A stretch of DNA of 64,000 nucleotides, from NCBI GenBank assembly GCA_963822955.1, contig CAWGJS010000002.1, positions 868,001-932,000 on the forward strand, written 5' to 3'. How positions within the stretch are numbered: position 1 is the first letter of the stretch; each line of letters begins with the position of its first letter. The translations under genes and the position numbers were made by a program. Shown here in pieces: positions 9,502 to 18,778 of this stretch. The notes below the pieces were generated by a model. It ran no database searches and was not told where the DNA came from. It saw nothing but the letters and a program-made list of their open reading frames with translations. The stretch comes from JAJYUU01 sp963822955. Lineage in GTDB: Bacteria; Actinomycetota; Actinomycetes; Streptosporangiales; Streptosporangiaceae.

Positions 9502-9583
9502 TGTTGTGTGATATAGAATCACCTAGGCAACGAACCATGATTTCTGTAACCATGTCAAGGCACGTTACGCATTTCTTATATAG

Positions 9584-9602
9584 CGTTCGGCTGTACAGAA
9601 CA
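9584..9602. promoter_or_regulatory. Operator palindrome 2, upstream of the IclR gene
   Basis: CGTTCGGCTGTACAGAACA differs from the 9482-9500 site at two positions and lies 20 bp before the GTG of the IclR gene. The pair spans the divergent promoter region. An IclR dimer at both sites would control the transporter operon and its own gene together; this is inferred from position and symmetry. Confidence 0.7.
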
Positions 9603-9621
9603 GGCGTGGAAGGTTGGGTTC

Positions 9622-10512
9622 GTGGCGTCAGCGCAGCGGGGTGACACGGCGCGCATACCGGAACAGGAACGGCAGGTACCTGGCGAGCCGTCGGCCGGCG
9701 AGGACGCAGGAGACCGGTACACGGTCCGCAGCGTTGCCCGGGCGATGCGGCTGCTGCAGATCGTCGCCGACGGGCCGGCCGAGGGGCTGATCCTCAGTGA
9801 CCTGGCCAGGTCACTCGGCACGTCGAAGAGCACAACGCTTGCCCTTGCCCGGACGCTGACGGCCTTCGGCATGGTCCGTGACGGCAAGCCCGGTCCGCGC
9901 TACACGCTCGGCACGGCGGTGATCCGGCTGGGCGACATTGCGCGCGGTCAGCTCCCGCTTGGCGAGCTCAGCCGCCCGCTGCTCACCGAGCTGGCCGAGC
10001 TGACGAAGATGACCTCGCGGCTGGCGATCTGTGACGAGGGCTTCCCGGTCTTCATCGAGCGAGTCGACGGGCCTGGCAGCGTCAGGTTCCACACGCCCCT
10101 CGGGCAGCGCGAAATGCCGCATGCCTCGGCGGCCGGCAAGGCGATCCTGGCGACGATGACCGAGCAGCAGGTACGCGACCTGTGCGCGCAGACGGGGCTG
10201 CGGCGGCGGACCAGCCATACGATCACCGACGTCGACTCCCTGCTCGCGAACCTCGACCTCGTTCGCAGCAACGGCTTCGCCTTCGACGACGAGGAAGACG
10301 CCGAGGGCATCTTCTGCCTCGGTGCCGCGATCTTCGGGCATGACGGTGCCGTCGCCGGCGCCGTCAGTGTCACGGGAATTAAGGGCGACCTGCCTGCCTG
10401 GCGGGTCAACGAGCTCGGCCAGGCCGTCCGCCGGGCCGCTGCTCGGGCCAGCGAGATCCTGGGCGGTTCGCGGTACGCCGACACCGACCGGAATGGATCG
10501 GGGACCGGATGA
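9622..10512 (+). CDS. IclR family transcriptional regulator
   Basis: The 296-residue protein has an N-terminal winged helix (SVARAMRLLQIVADGP then LSDLARSLGTSKSTTLALARTL, about residues 40-90) and the IclR effector domain (GQREMPHASAAGKAILA and a late AVAGAVSVTG). GTG 9622 follows GGAAGG. The first 35 residues look disordered. It is divergent from the sugar operon and overlaps the next gene by 4 nt (ATGA). It probably represses or activates both units in response to a sugar acid or other pathway intermediate. Confidence 0.92.
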   Translation: MASAQRGDTARIPEQERQVPGEPSAGEDAGDRYTVRSVARAMRLLQIVADGPAEGLILSDLARSLGTSKSTTLALARTLTAFGMVRDGKPGPRYTLGTAVIRLGDIARGQLPLGELSRPLLTELAELTKMTSRLAICDEGFPVFIERVDGPGSVRFHTPLGQREMPHASAAGKAILATMTEQQVRDLCAQTGLRRRTSHTITDVDSLLANLDLVRSNGFAFDDEEDAEGIFCLGAAIFGHDGAVAGAVSVTGIKGDLPAWRVNELGQAVRRAAARASEILGGSRYADTDRNGSGTG

Positions 10513-11508
10513 GCGATGCGCTGGTAGTCCTCGCGCCCGAGCAGGTGGTGCTGACCTCCCGCGATGAGCCCGTCGCATCGCCGGGCGACACGCTGGTGCG
10601 GCCTGATCTGGTCGGGCTATGCGGCACTGATCTGGAGATCATCGGCGGTCAGGTCGACCCCGCGTTCGTCCGGTACCCCGTCGGGCTTGGTCATGAGTGG
10701 ACCGGCATCGTCTCCGGCAACTCGCCGCTGAGCGGCACGCGCGTCGTCGTCGAGGGCATCGTCGCGTGCGGCCACTGCGCGCGCTGCGTGCGCGGCGAGA
10801 CGAATCTGTGCGAGACCTATGACGAGTTCGGCTTCACGCGTGACGGTGCCGCTGCCGGCCTGGTCGCCGTCCCGACCGCGCTTGTCCATCCAGTGGCGGC
10901 AGACGTCGCCGCCGGGGACGCGGTCCTGACCGAGCCCGCTTCGGTCGTCTACCGGGGCCTCACCAGGGCGGCTGTCGGCCCCGGCAGCAGGGTGCTGGTG
11001 ATCGGCGACGGGACGATCGCCCTGCTCGCCGTCTACCTGCTCCGGCTGTGGTCACCGGCCGAAGTAGTGCTGCTCGGCCGGCGCGAGGCGCAGCGCGAGC
11101 TTGCAACGCAGGCCGGCGCGTCGCGCTTCGAGGTCTCCCCGGACGCCGCAGGTGCGGGTTACGACCTTGTTGTCGAAGCCGCAGGCGCCGTCCGATGCAG
11201 CGGCCGTCGCGCTGACCGCCGCCCGGCGCGGCGGCACGGTGCTGCTGCTCGGGCTGCCGCCCCACGGCGAGACGGTGGCGCTCGCCGTTGACGACGTCGT
11301 CAACAACGACATCGCGATACTCGGCAGCTTCAGCTACACGGCTGCGGCCTGGCGCGGCGTGGTCGGGCTGCTGAACGCGGGCCTGATCAGGCCCGGATTC
11401 CTTGTCACGCACCGGTTCGCGCTCGCCGACTGGGCGAAGGCGCTTGACTGCCTGCGCGGCGGCGACGGACCACGAGGCAAGGTCGTGCTGCAGATCGGCA
11501 CCAGCTGA
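10509..11508 (+). pseudogene. Zn-dependent medium-chain alcohol/sugar dehydrogenase, frameshifted
   Basis: Frame one (from ATG 10509) gives the N-terminal two thirds: catalytic Zn ligands in LVGLCGTDLEI, GHEW and LTEPASV, and the structural Zn cluster CGHCARCVRGETNLC. It then loses sense after VVEAAGA near 11185. The C-terminal part continues in the +1 frame (SDAAAVALTAARRGGTVLLLG onwards) to TGA 11508. One extra base in the run around 11183-11192 explains the break. Restored, the product would be about 332 residues with a Rossmann segment (VLVIGDGTIALLAV). It may make the lactone used by the SMP-30 enzyme. The break may be real or a sequencing error. Confidence 0.82.
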
Positions 11509-11561
11509 CCGGCCGCTGAGCCACGAGCAACCAGCGAGCTAGCGACGGAGAGGCACGACCG

Positions 11562-12929
11562 ATGACATTCACGAGCGTGAATCCGCACGACCCGGCCGAT
11601 GTGGTCGGCGAATGGCAGGCTGCCGGGCAGACCGAGGCGCACGATGCCGTCGGCCGCGCCGTCGGCGCGGCTGCCGTCTGGCGCGATGTCCCGGCCGCCG
11701 CCCGCGCCAAGGCCCTGTCGGATGCGGCGGCCGCGCTCGAGCAGCACTCGGAAGAGATCACGAGCCTGGTCGTCCGCGAGGTCGGCAAGCCATTGTCCGA
11801 GGCTCGCGGCGAGGTCGCACGCGGCGTGGCCATCTTGCGCTACTACGCCGGAGTCGCCCTGCTGCCGGACGGCGAGACCATTCCCGCGGCCGCACCCGAC
11901 CAGCTGCTGATGGCGCGGCACGTCCCGGTCGGCGTCGCCGCGCTGATCACGCCGTGGAACTTCCCGGTCGCGATCCCGCTGTGGAAGGCCGCGCCCAGTC
12001 TGGCCTACGGCAACGCGACCATGCTCAAGCCCGCGAGTGCGGCAGCCGCGACCGCTCTGGCGCTGCGGGACATTCTCAGCGCGTTCCTCCCTCAGGATGT
12101 CTTCCAGGTAATTCTCGGCGGGGCGACGGCGGCCGGCGCGCTGATCGACCATCCGGATGTCGCGGCCATCTCCTTTACCGGGTCGTCTGCGGTCGGCGGG
12201 CAGATCAGCCGCCGCGCGGCCGAGCGCGGCTGCCGGGTTCAGGCCGAGATGGGCGGCCAGAACCCCTCGGTGGTCCTGGCCGACGCCGACCTGGACCGCG
12301 CCGCGACCGCGATCGCGTACGCCTCGATGGGATACGCCGGCCAGAAGTGCACCGCGACGAGCCGGGTGATCGTCGAGCACTCGGTCTACGCGCCGTTCCG
12401 CGACCGGCTGGCAGCAGCCATCGAAGCGCTGCAGGTGCTCGACCCGGCTGACGACAAGACGCTCGTCGGCCCGGTCATCGACGGTGACTCGCGAGCGTCG
12501 GCACTGGCCGCCGTGGCCAGCTCCGGCGGCCGGGTGCTCACCGGCGGCAAGCCGCTCGACGCACCGGGCTATTACCTTGCGCCGACCCTGGTAGAGCTTG
12601 ACCGGCCGGAGGGTCCGCTCGCAACCGAGGAGGTTTTCGCTCCCGTCGCGGCCCTCATCCGCTCGCAGACGGCCGACGAGGCAGTGGCCATCGCCAACGG
12701 CGTTCGCTATGGCCTGGTCGCCGCCGTGTTTACCAGTGATCTCGCCGCCGCCCTGCGGCTCACCCGGCAGCTGGAAGCAGGCATGATCCGGGTCAACGCG
12801 CCGACCTCCGGCGTTGACTTCCAGGCACCGTTCGGCGGTTCGAAGGACTCCAGTTACGGACCGCGGGAGCAGGGCCTGGCCGCGCGCTCCTTCTACACCG
12901 AGTCACGTACCGTGCTGATCGTGCCCTGA
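11562..12929 (+). CDS. Aldehyde dehydrogenase (possibly 2-ketoglutarate semialdehyde type)
   Basis: This 455-residue cytoplasmic NAD(P)-dependent enzyme carries the family residues: Asn in TPWNFPVAIP, general base Glu229 in AEMGGQNP and nucleophile Cys263 in GQKCTATSR. The cofactor fold shows FTGSSAVG. It is 53 bp downstream of the frameshifted dehydrogenase. With lactonase and IlvD/Edd dehydratase nearby, oxidation of 2-ketoglutarate semialdehyde to 2-ketoglutarate (Weimberg pathway) is a good guess, but the intermediate second dehydratase is not obvious here. An aldehyde of another sugar acid route is equally allowed by the sequence. Confidence 0.9.
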   Translation: MTFTSVNPHDPADVVGEWQAAGQTEAHDAVGRAVGAAAVWRDVPAAARAKALSDAAAALEQHSEEITSLVVREVGKPLSEARGEVARGVAILRYYAGVALLPDGETIPAAAPDQLLMARHVPVGVAALITPWNFPVAIPLWKAAPSLAYGNATMLKPASAAAATALALRDILSAFLPQDVFQVILGGATAAGALIDHPDVAAISFTGSSAVGGQISRRAAERGCRVQAEMGGQNPSVVLADADLDRAATAIAYASMGYAGQKCTATSRVIVEHSVYAPFRDRLAAAIEALQVLDPADDKTLVGPVIDGDSRASALAAVASSGGRVLTGGKPLDAPGYYLAPTLVELDRPEGPLATEEVFAPVAALIRSQTADEAVAIANGVRYGLVAAVFTSDLAAALRLTRQLEAGMIRVNAPTSGVDFQAPFGGSKDSSYGPREQGLAARSFYTESRTVLIVP

Positions 12930-13009
12930 TGCGGTCGTTCGCTGATCGCCGGAGCAGGCAGCACCGCGCCCGACCAGTGGCATAAGCGGCGATCTCACGC
13001 TGGGCCACG

Positions 13010-13171
13010 ATGCTCGCATTGCGGGCCCGGTACCAGGCGCTACTCATCGCGCCCGTAGCCGAGGTGGCGGCCCCTGGCCGGATCGCCGAGTTCCAGGCCA
13101 GGTACCACAGCCGCCGCCTGGCAGGCCTGCGGGAGGAGGCCTGCCGGGCGATTGAGCGCCTGCCCGGCTAA
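13010..13171 (+). CDS. Small ORF (53 aa), possible gene remnant
   Basis: ATG 13010 to TAA 13169-13171 encodes a basic, helical-looking peptide (FQARYHSRRLAGLREE). No ribosome site is evident and the 3' end overlaps the convergent exporter permease by 4 nt. The 12930-13167 interval otherwise holds nothing recognisable. It could be the tail of a decayed regulator or chance. Confidence 0.2.
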   Translation: MLALRARYQALLIAPVAEVAAPGRIAEFQARYHSRRLAGLREEACRAIERLPG

Positions 13172-14034
13172 CGAGCGCGGCGCCACATGTGCCGCTTGTA
13201 GTTATAGACCGACAGGGGCGCGAAGATCAGGATCACCGCCAGGCCAGCTAGGAGCGTCCAGCCCACCTCACCGCTGATCACTTCCTGGTTAGCGAGGTCG
13301 CGGGCGGCCGATACCAGATGCGAGACCGGATTGACCCGCACGAAGTCAGCGAGCGGGCCGGGCAGGGTGCTCACCGGCACGAAGGCATTGGACAAGAAGG
13401 TCAGCGGGAACAGGATCAGCATGGAGATCCCCTGCACGCTGCGGGCGATCGTGCCGATGAAAGTGAAGATCCACGCGAGAGCCCAGCCCGTGAAGATCGC
13501 CAGCACGATCGCGCCCACCACGCCGGGCGCGCCGCCACCCGGACGATATCCGATGATGACGCCCATGACGAACGTCAGCCCGGCGGCGATGAGATACCGG
13601 ACCAGGTCCGCGACCATCGGGCAGGCCAGCGGGGCAATCCGTGCGATCGGCGGCGACTTGAACCGGTCGAATACGCCCTTTTCCATGTCCTCCCTGAGCT
13701 GTACCCCGGTGGACATGCAGGTCGTCAGCACCGTCTGGGCAACGATGCCGGGAATGAGGAGCGGGAGGTAGCTGCTGACGTTGCCCGAGATAGCGCGCCC
13801 GAAGATGTAGGCAAACATGGCCGTGAACAGCAGCGGCTGAATCGTCACATCGAAGAACTGCTCAGGGTTGCGCCGCATCTTCTTCAGCGCCCGCCACGCC
13901 ATCGACAGGGTCTGGCTGATTGTCTCGGCGAGGCTGGTCCGCGAGCGTGCTCGGGCCACCGCGGTGGCGGGATCGATAACGGGCAGCCGGGTGCCAGCAC
14001 CCGGTCGCAGCTGGCCTACGGTCGCCGTGCTCAT
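13168..14034 (-). CDS. ABC-2 type exporter permease (DrrB-like)
   Basis: The 288-residue protein has about six transmembrane segments after a 50-residue cytoplasmic N-terminus and carries DrrB-type landmarks: MRRNPEQFFDVTIQPLLF and LLFPLTFLSNAFVPVSTLPGPL near the end of the hydrophobic block. ATG 14034 overlaps the TGA of the ATPase reading frame (ATGA), so the two would be coupled. Family members export drugs or lipids. The partner ATPase carries a nonsense codon, so function depends on whether that codon is real. Confidence 0.9.
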   Translation of the reverse strand: MSTATVGQLRPGAGTRLPVIDPATAVARARSRTSLAETISQTLSMAWRALKKMRRNPEQFFDVTIQPLLFTAMFAYIFGRAISGNVSSYLPLLIPGIVAQTVLTTCMSTGVQLREDMEKGVFDRFKSPPIARIAPLACPMVADLVRYLIAAGLTFVMGVIIGYRPGGGAPGVVGAIVLAIFTGWALAWIFTFIGTIARSVQGISMLILFPLTFLSNAFVPVSTLPGPLADFVRVNPVSHLVSAARDLANQEVISGEVGWTLLAGLAVILIFAPLSVYNYKRHMWRRAR

Positions 14035-15026
14035 CGGACCTCCTGAAGGGGCTTGTCGCGAACGTTTTCGTCGACTTGATCGGCATCGCCGGTGTCGTGG
14101 CCGGTGAGGGTGAGGAACACCTCGTCGAGTGTTGGCTTGGCCACGGTCACCGAGGCGATCGTCACGCCGGCCTGCCGAAGTCCGATGAGCACGTCACCCG
14201 CGCTGTCGGCGGTATCAAGCGGCACGTTCACCCGGCCCGACTCAGGCGTCAGGACCGGTTCCCGGCCGACGACGCGCCACACGACCTGCCGTGCGAGGTC
14301 TTGGTCGGCGCCGTCGGCGAGCTAAAGCTGCAGGGTCGAGTTGCCTACCGACGTCTTGAGCTCGTCCGGGGTACCCTCGGCGACCTTGCGACCGTGATCG
14401 ATGACGGCGATGCGGTCGGCGAGCTGGTCAGCCTCATCGAGGTACTGAGTCGTCAGCATGATCGTGCAGCCGTCGGCGACCAGCCCCCGGACGGTGTCCC
14501 ACATCTGACCCCGGGTGCGGGGATCGAGCCCCGTGGTCGGCTCATCCAGGAAGATCAACGGTGGCCTGGTGATCAGGCTGGCCGCTAGGTCCAGGCGGCG
14601 GCGCATGCCGCCGGAGAACTGGGACAGCGGCTTGTTCGCGGCCTCCTCCAGGCCGAACTGTGTCAGCAGTTGCCTCGCGGTAGCACGGGCATCAGCCGAT
14701 CGCAGGCCCTGCAGCCGGCCGAACAGCCATAGGTTCTCGGTCGCCGTCAGATCCTCGTCCACCGACGCGTACTGCCCGGTGACTCCGACTAGCTGGCGGA
14801 CCCGGTGCGGCTCGCGGGCGACGTCCACCCCGAAGACGTGAGCCTTCCCGGCGTCGATCGGGAGCAGCGTCGCGAGCATCCGCAGCATCGTTGTCTTCCC
14901 GGCCCCGTTCGGGCCGAGGACGCCGAAGATCTCTCCCTGATGAACTTCGAGGTCGATGCCGTCGACGGCACGGACCTCTCCGAAGGCCTTCACCAGGCCA
15001 GTGGCGGACACGCTGGCTGTCGTCAT
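14031..15026 (-). pseudogene. DrrA-type exporter ATPase interrupted by an in-frame TAG
   Basis: From ATG 15026 (GGAAGGG upstream) the frame encodes a complete nucleotide-binding domain: LGPNGAGKTT, QFSGGMRRRLDLAASL, LIFLDEPTTGLDPRT and the switch region TTQYLDEAD. A TAG at 14322-14324 falls right after LQL, where DrrA proteins continue with a conserved C-terminal domain. Beyond it the same frame runs on without shift for 96 more codons (LADGADQDLARQ ... KPTLDEVFLTLTGH) and overlaps the permease start. One substitution explains this. A shortened but still ATP-binding product is possible. Confidence 0.85.
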
Positions 15027-15193
15027 CGCTGTGCTTCCCTTCCGCATTGGCGCATGCGGCAACGCTAAGCGGGCCTGGTTTCACCGCCCTTACGTCGCGG
15101 TTTCACCGTCCTGCGCTCGCGTATCCGGGTCGCTCGAGGTGGGATAACTCGGCCTGGCCGGCCTTCGCAGCCGGCCGGGAACCGATCGCCGGT

Positions 15194-15574
15194 CTACCCT
15201 CCCTGCATCGCTCGCTGTGCGTTGGCCCGTATCGCCGCGAGTGTCTCGGCGAGCTGCTCGCTGGGGCTGAACTGGATGAACTCCGTCCCCTCCTCCGCCG
15301 CCGGGACATGCCCTGGCGTCATATAGAAGGCATCACCGGCCTGGTAGACCTCTTCGCGGTCGGCATAGCTGACGGTGATCCTCCCGGAGAATAGATAGCC
15401 CCAATGCGGGCACTGGCAGCTGTCTCCCGGCAGTCCGAGCAGCAGCGGAGCCAGCGAGTGGCTTTGCCTGATAGTCACGAAGCTCACGGTGGTGTCGTCT
15501 AGGTCGCCGCTGCGGTCGATGGCAGGTCCGGCGTCCTGGACGTTCGGCGCGGTGTCCTTGCTGAGCCTGGGCAT
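15194..15574 (-). CDS. Cupin-fold protein
   Basis: The 126-residue protein has cupin-like signatures: GDSCQCPHWGYLFSGRITV for the first motif and AGDAFYMTPGHVPAAEEGTEFIQFS for the second. Usual metal ligands are only partly kept (His in CPHWG, His in PGH), so metal binding is uncertain. It stands alone, facing away from the DrrAB promoter and just downstream of the HD-GYP/LuxR gene on the same strand. Small stand-alone cupins of this kind often lack a known substrate; no function is assigned. Confidence 0.75.
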   Translation of the reverse strand: MPRLSKDTAPNVQDAGPAIDRSGDLDDTTVSFVTIRQSHSLAPLLLGLPGDSCQCPHWGYLFSGRITVSYADREEVYQAGDAFYMTPGHVPAAEEGTEFIQFSPSEQLAETLAAIRANAQRAMQGG

Positions 15575-15655
15575 TGTGCCTCCTCTTGGATCGGGGACAT
15601 CACGCTACGCATCAGCCAGCCGCTGCGGCATGAGGCGATCGCCTCATCTTGGCCG

Positions 15656-17238
15656 TTAGAGTTGCACGTTGGACGCCACCATCTCCTCAGGGAGCAGGCC
15701 GTGCTGCATGGCGAACAGCGCGGCGCCGGCCCGGCTGGAGGCGCCGATCTTCGCGTAGATGTGCTCGACGTGGTTGCCAGCGGTCTTCGGCGTGATGACC
15801 AGCCGCCCTGCGATTTGCTTATTGGACAGGCCGCGCGCGACCAGCATGAGGACCTCGACCTCACGCGCGGTCAAGCCAGCCAGAGCGTCGCGACGCCGCG
15901 GCAGGCGATGTCCCGCCGCTTCGAGCACCGCGTCCACGGCCGGTCCGTCCAGCCGTCCGGCCCGGACCTCGGCCCGCATCTGCCCGGCTGCTTCCTCGGC
16001 CGATCGGCAGGCCGGTGCGGCCTGGGCTCGCGCATTGAGGCGTAGGCGTCGGCGGCCCCGAGCACCCGGGCAGCGCGGGTGATCGCGCCGCCAGACAGTC
16101 CGCGCGGGTAGCCGCTGCCGTCCAGCCGCTCACGGTGCTGCACGGCGATCTGACCAAGGGGCGCCAGGGCTGCCGACTGGTGCAGCATGCGCTCGGTCAG
16201 GTAGGGATACATACGGACGCGTTCCCATTCGCCGGCGCTCAGCGGGCCGGGCCGGTCCCAGATCGAGTTCGATACGCCCAGCCTGCCGAACCCGTGCACG
16301 AATCCGGCCCGGCGAAGTGCGATCACCTGCTCGGGCGGCAGCCCCAGCGCGCGGCCGGCCTCCTCAGCGAGTTCCGCGACCGCCACCGAATGGCCCAGAG
16401 TGAACGGCGACTTCAGGTCGACGAAGTTCGCGATGGCCGCCAGCGCCCGATCGAGCTGGTCTGGCGACAGTTCCACGGCCAGCGCGGGCTCGGCCGCGAT
16501 GACGGCCTGCCAGGCCGGGGCCATCTCGGCACCTCCGAATACCTCCTCGGCCCTAGCGCATAGCAGCGCAGCAAGGGCCGGGTCGAACTGCCGGCCCGCC
16601 CGCTTACGAGCAAGCGCTGTTGCTGCCGCCATGCCGCCGACCCGATGCGCCACTTCCATGAACTCCGCGAGCTGGGCGATTCTGGCCCCGACCGGGATCG
16701 CGTCGCCCTTCAACGCCCCCGGCCAGCCGTGCCCGTCCCACTGCTCGTATGCCGCGGCAACTCCCTCGCGCACGCTGCCGGGCAGCTCAAGCTGCTCGGC
16801 CAGCGTCCGGGCTAGCCCCGCGTGCTGGGAGATCATCCCGTCGAGTTCGCGATACCCGGACAATGCGAACTCGAGCCCGACCCGGAATCGGTGCAGCGGC
16901 GGGTTGCCTGCGCCGACGAGCCGCATTGTCGCCAGAGCGCCGCGCACGCTGCCCAGCTCATGGACGTACTTGCCGGACTTCAGGGTGATGTCGTCGCCGA
17001 ACCACTTCGCTTGCTCGTGCGCGTCGGCATGACAGCCGACGTTGACGAGCAGGGCGGTGTAGTAGACGGCCATCCGGTCTTGCTCGCCGAGCCCCGCCTC
17101 GCCGGCCAGCCGCAGCGCGATCAGGCACTGGCGCAGGACGTGTTCCATCGGCTGGCCGAAACCGAGATCGATGCCGAGCGACAGCGCGGCGACCAGTTCA
17201 GCCAGACGGACACGCGGATCGCCGGTAACCCTTCCCAC
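15656..17238 (-). pseudogene. HD-GYP-like phosphohydrolase with LuxR DNA-binding domain, frameshifted
   Basis: From GTG 17238 the protein shows two HD-like halves (DGHGWPGALKGDAIPVGARIAQLAEFMEVAHRVGG; then GHSVAVAELAEEAG and LDGSGYPRGLSG). The frame breaks near 16005 in a CTGCCGATCGG run, and the C-terminus resumes in another frame (AEEAAGQMRAEV..., then LTAREVEVLMLVARGLSNKQIAGRL, a LuxR helix-turn-helix). One missing base would restore about 527 residues. The second half has HGFGRLG where HD-GYP proteins have HD.GK, so the metal site looks damaged and the domain may sense rather than cut. Loss of the DNA-binding end would disable a real protein. Confidence 0.8.
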
Positions 17239-17370
17239 CAGGCAAGCTTAACCGTCTGCGACCGAACATCAGCAGCGACGAAGATAGGGCGTTCCCCTCA
17301 TGCGCCAGCGGTTCCCGGCTACCTACGGTCGAGCCATCAGCGATGTCCAGTCTGACGAAATGAGGCAGCC

Positions 17371-18045
17371 ATGAGCCTGCGAGCTACGATCTTCGCCCGG
17401 ATGTACGACCGCCAGATGGCCAGCGCAGAGAAGGCCGGCTTGCGTTCCATGCGGGAGCGTCTGCTCGCCGGGGCGAGCGGCGACGTGATCGAGATCGGCG
17501 GCGGCACCGGGCTCAACCTACGGTGCTACGGCCCGGACGTCAGCTCGCTGACGATAACGGAGCCCGAGCCCTCGATGCTGCGCCACCTCGAGCGCAGAGT
17601 CCGCACGGACCGCCCGTCCGCCCTGGTCCTGCGTGCTCCGGCCGAGGACCTGCCGTTCGACGATCACAGCTTCGACGTCGCGGTCTCCACGCTGGTCCTG
17701 TGCGGTGTGGACGACCAGCCGCGGGCCCTGCGGGAGCTGCGCCGAGTGCTGCGACCTGGCGGCCGCCTTCTGTTTATCGAGCACTTGCGGTCCAGCGACC
17801 CGGGCACGGCGCGCCTGCAGGACCGGATGAACTGGCTGAACCGGCTGGTCGTGTGCTGCGACTGCAACCGTCCCACGCTGGATTCCGTCCGCAGCGCCGG
17901 CTTTACCGTTGCGCAGCTGGAGCACACGGCTCTGCCGAAGGCCCCGAAGTTCGTGAGACCCGCAATCATGGGCAGCGCATCGGCTCCCCCTGCCGCGGCG
18001 TCCGGTTACTCCGAGGCCGCCGGATCGGGCCGCGAAGTCACGTGA
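17371..18045 (+). CDS. Class I SAM-dependent methyltransferase
   Basis: The 224-residue protein has motif I VIEIGGGTGLNL (about residues 40-51), an acidic end to strand two (ITEPEPSM), motif II/post-I region EDLPFDDHSFDVAVSTLVLC and LRPGGRLLFIEHLR. This matches the Methyltransf_11/UbiE-like group. A CCDCNRPT segment late in the protein is typical of small actinobacterial members. ATG 17371 follows GAGGCAGCC, a weak ribosome site. The substrate is unknown. Confidence 0.88.
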   Translation: MSLRATIFARMYDRQMASAEKAGLRSMRERLLAGASGDVIEIGGGTGLNLRCYGPDVSSLTITEPEPSMLRHLERRVRTDRPSALVLRAPAEDLPFDDHSFDVAVSTLVLCGVDDQPRALRELRRVLRPGGRLLFIEHLRSSDPGTARLQDRMNWLNRLVVCCDCNRPTLDSVRSAGFTVAQLEHTALPKAPKFVRPAIMGSASAPPAAASGYSEAAGSGREVT

Positions 18046-18150
18046 TGACCTGGCCCGCGCGTCATGTGGTCAGCCAAGCGTGGCTGGGATGCCGGTGGCC
18101 GCTGACGTTGTGGTGGGCGCCACGGAGGCGTTGTCCGGCCATTCGAGCCG

Positions 18151-18766
18151 GTGCATCTGAGATGCGGCCGGAATAGGGTGGCTGCCGCACAGGCCATCGT
18201 CACCGCTGGCGAGCTCGACGATCGCCTCGGCCTCGACCGCGTGCGGAGGACGGCGCGGCTCGCCGTCGCCGCCTGGGCGCTGGCCGTCGCCGGTGACGAC
18301 TCGACGCTCATCGACATCTCGCGCCTGGACGGGACCGCCGATCCGCCACTGCTGCAGGTCAGCTTTGAGTTCACCGGCCGGGCAGCAGCTCGACGACGGC
18401 ACCACTCGAGAGGAGCGCGAGTTCATTGGCCATCTGGACCTGGGGCTGCACGACGGCGGCTCCTGGCCCTGGCAGCTCGACGCCGCCACGGTCTCGACAC
18501 TCGACGAGTGGTTCGGCTACGCGTTCACATCGCGCCGCGAAACGCGGGAGGAATATGCCGACCGCACGGGCCTGGCTGACGGTGTGCCCGGCTCGGGTCC
18601 GAGACGCACGTTCCGGGTGATATCCGGGTTCGCCGAGCACAATGAGCGGTTCGGCTCGACGGCGATGGTGGAAGTGCAACGCGGCGACGCACCCGACCGG
18701 TCTGCGGCAGGAAGGAAAATCCTTCCCGACAGTCTTTGCTGTCTTGACGACAAAACTTGTCGGTGA
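18151..18766 (+). pseudogene. Frameshifted gene for an unidentified protein
   Basis: Two consecutive frames read like one protein: the first gives AAAQAIVTAGELDDRLGLDRVRR and AVAAWALAVAGDDSTLIDI up to VSFEFTG, and from about 18380 a +1 frame continues QQLDDGTTREEREFIGHLDLGL, WPWQLDAATVSTLDEW and RTFRVISGFAEHNERFG. Codon bias (GC3) follows the switch. The break is at ggccgggc, a G run. No family is recognised; the length restored is about 200 residues. It lies between the methyltransferase and an ArsR-type gene on the same strand. Confidence 0.5.
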
Positions 18767-18778
18767 CAGGCTCATGGA

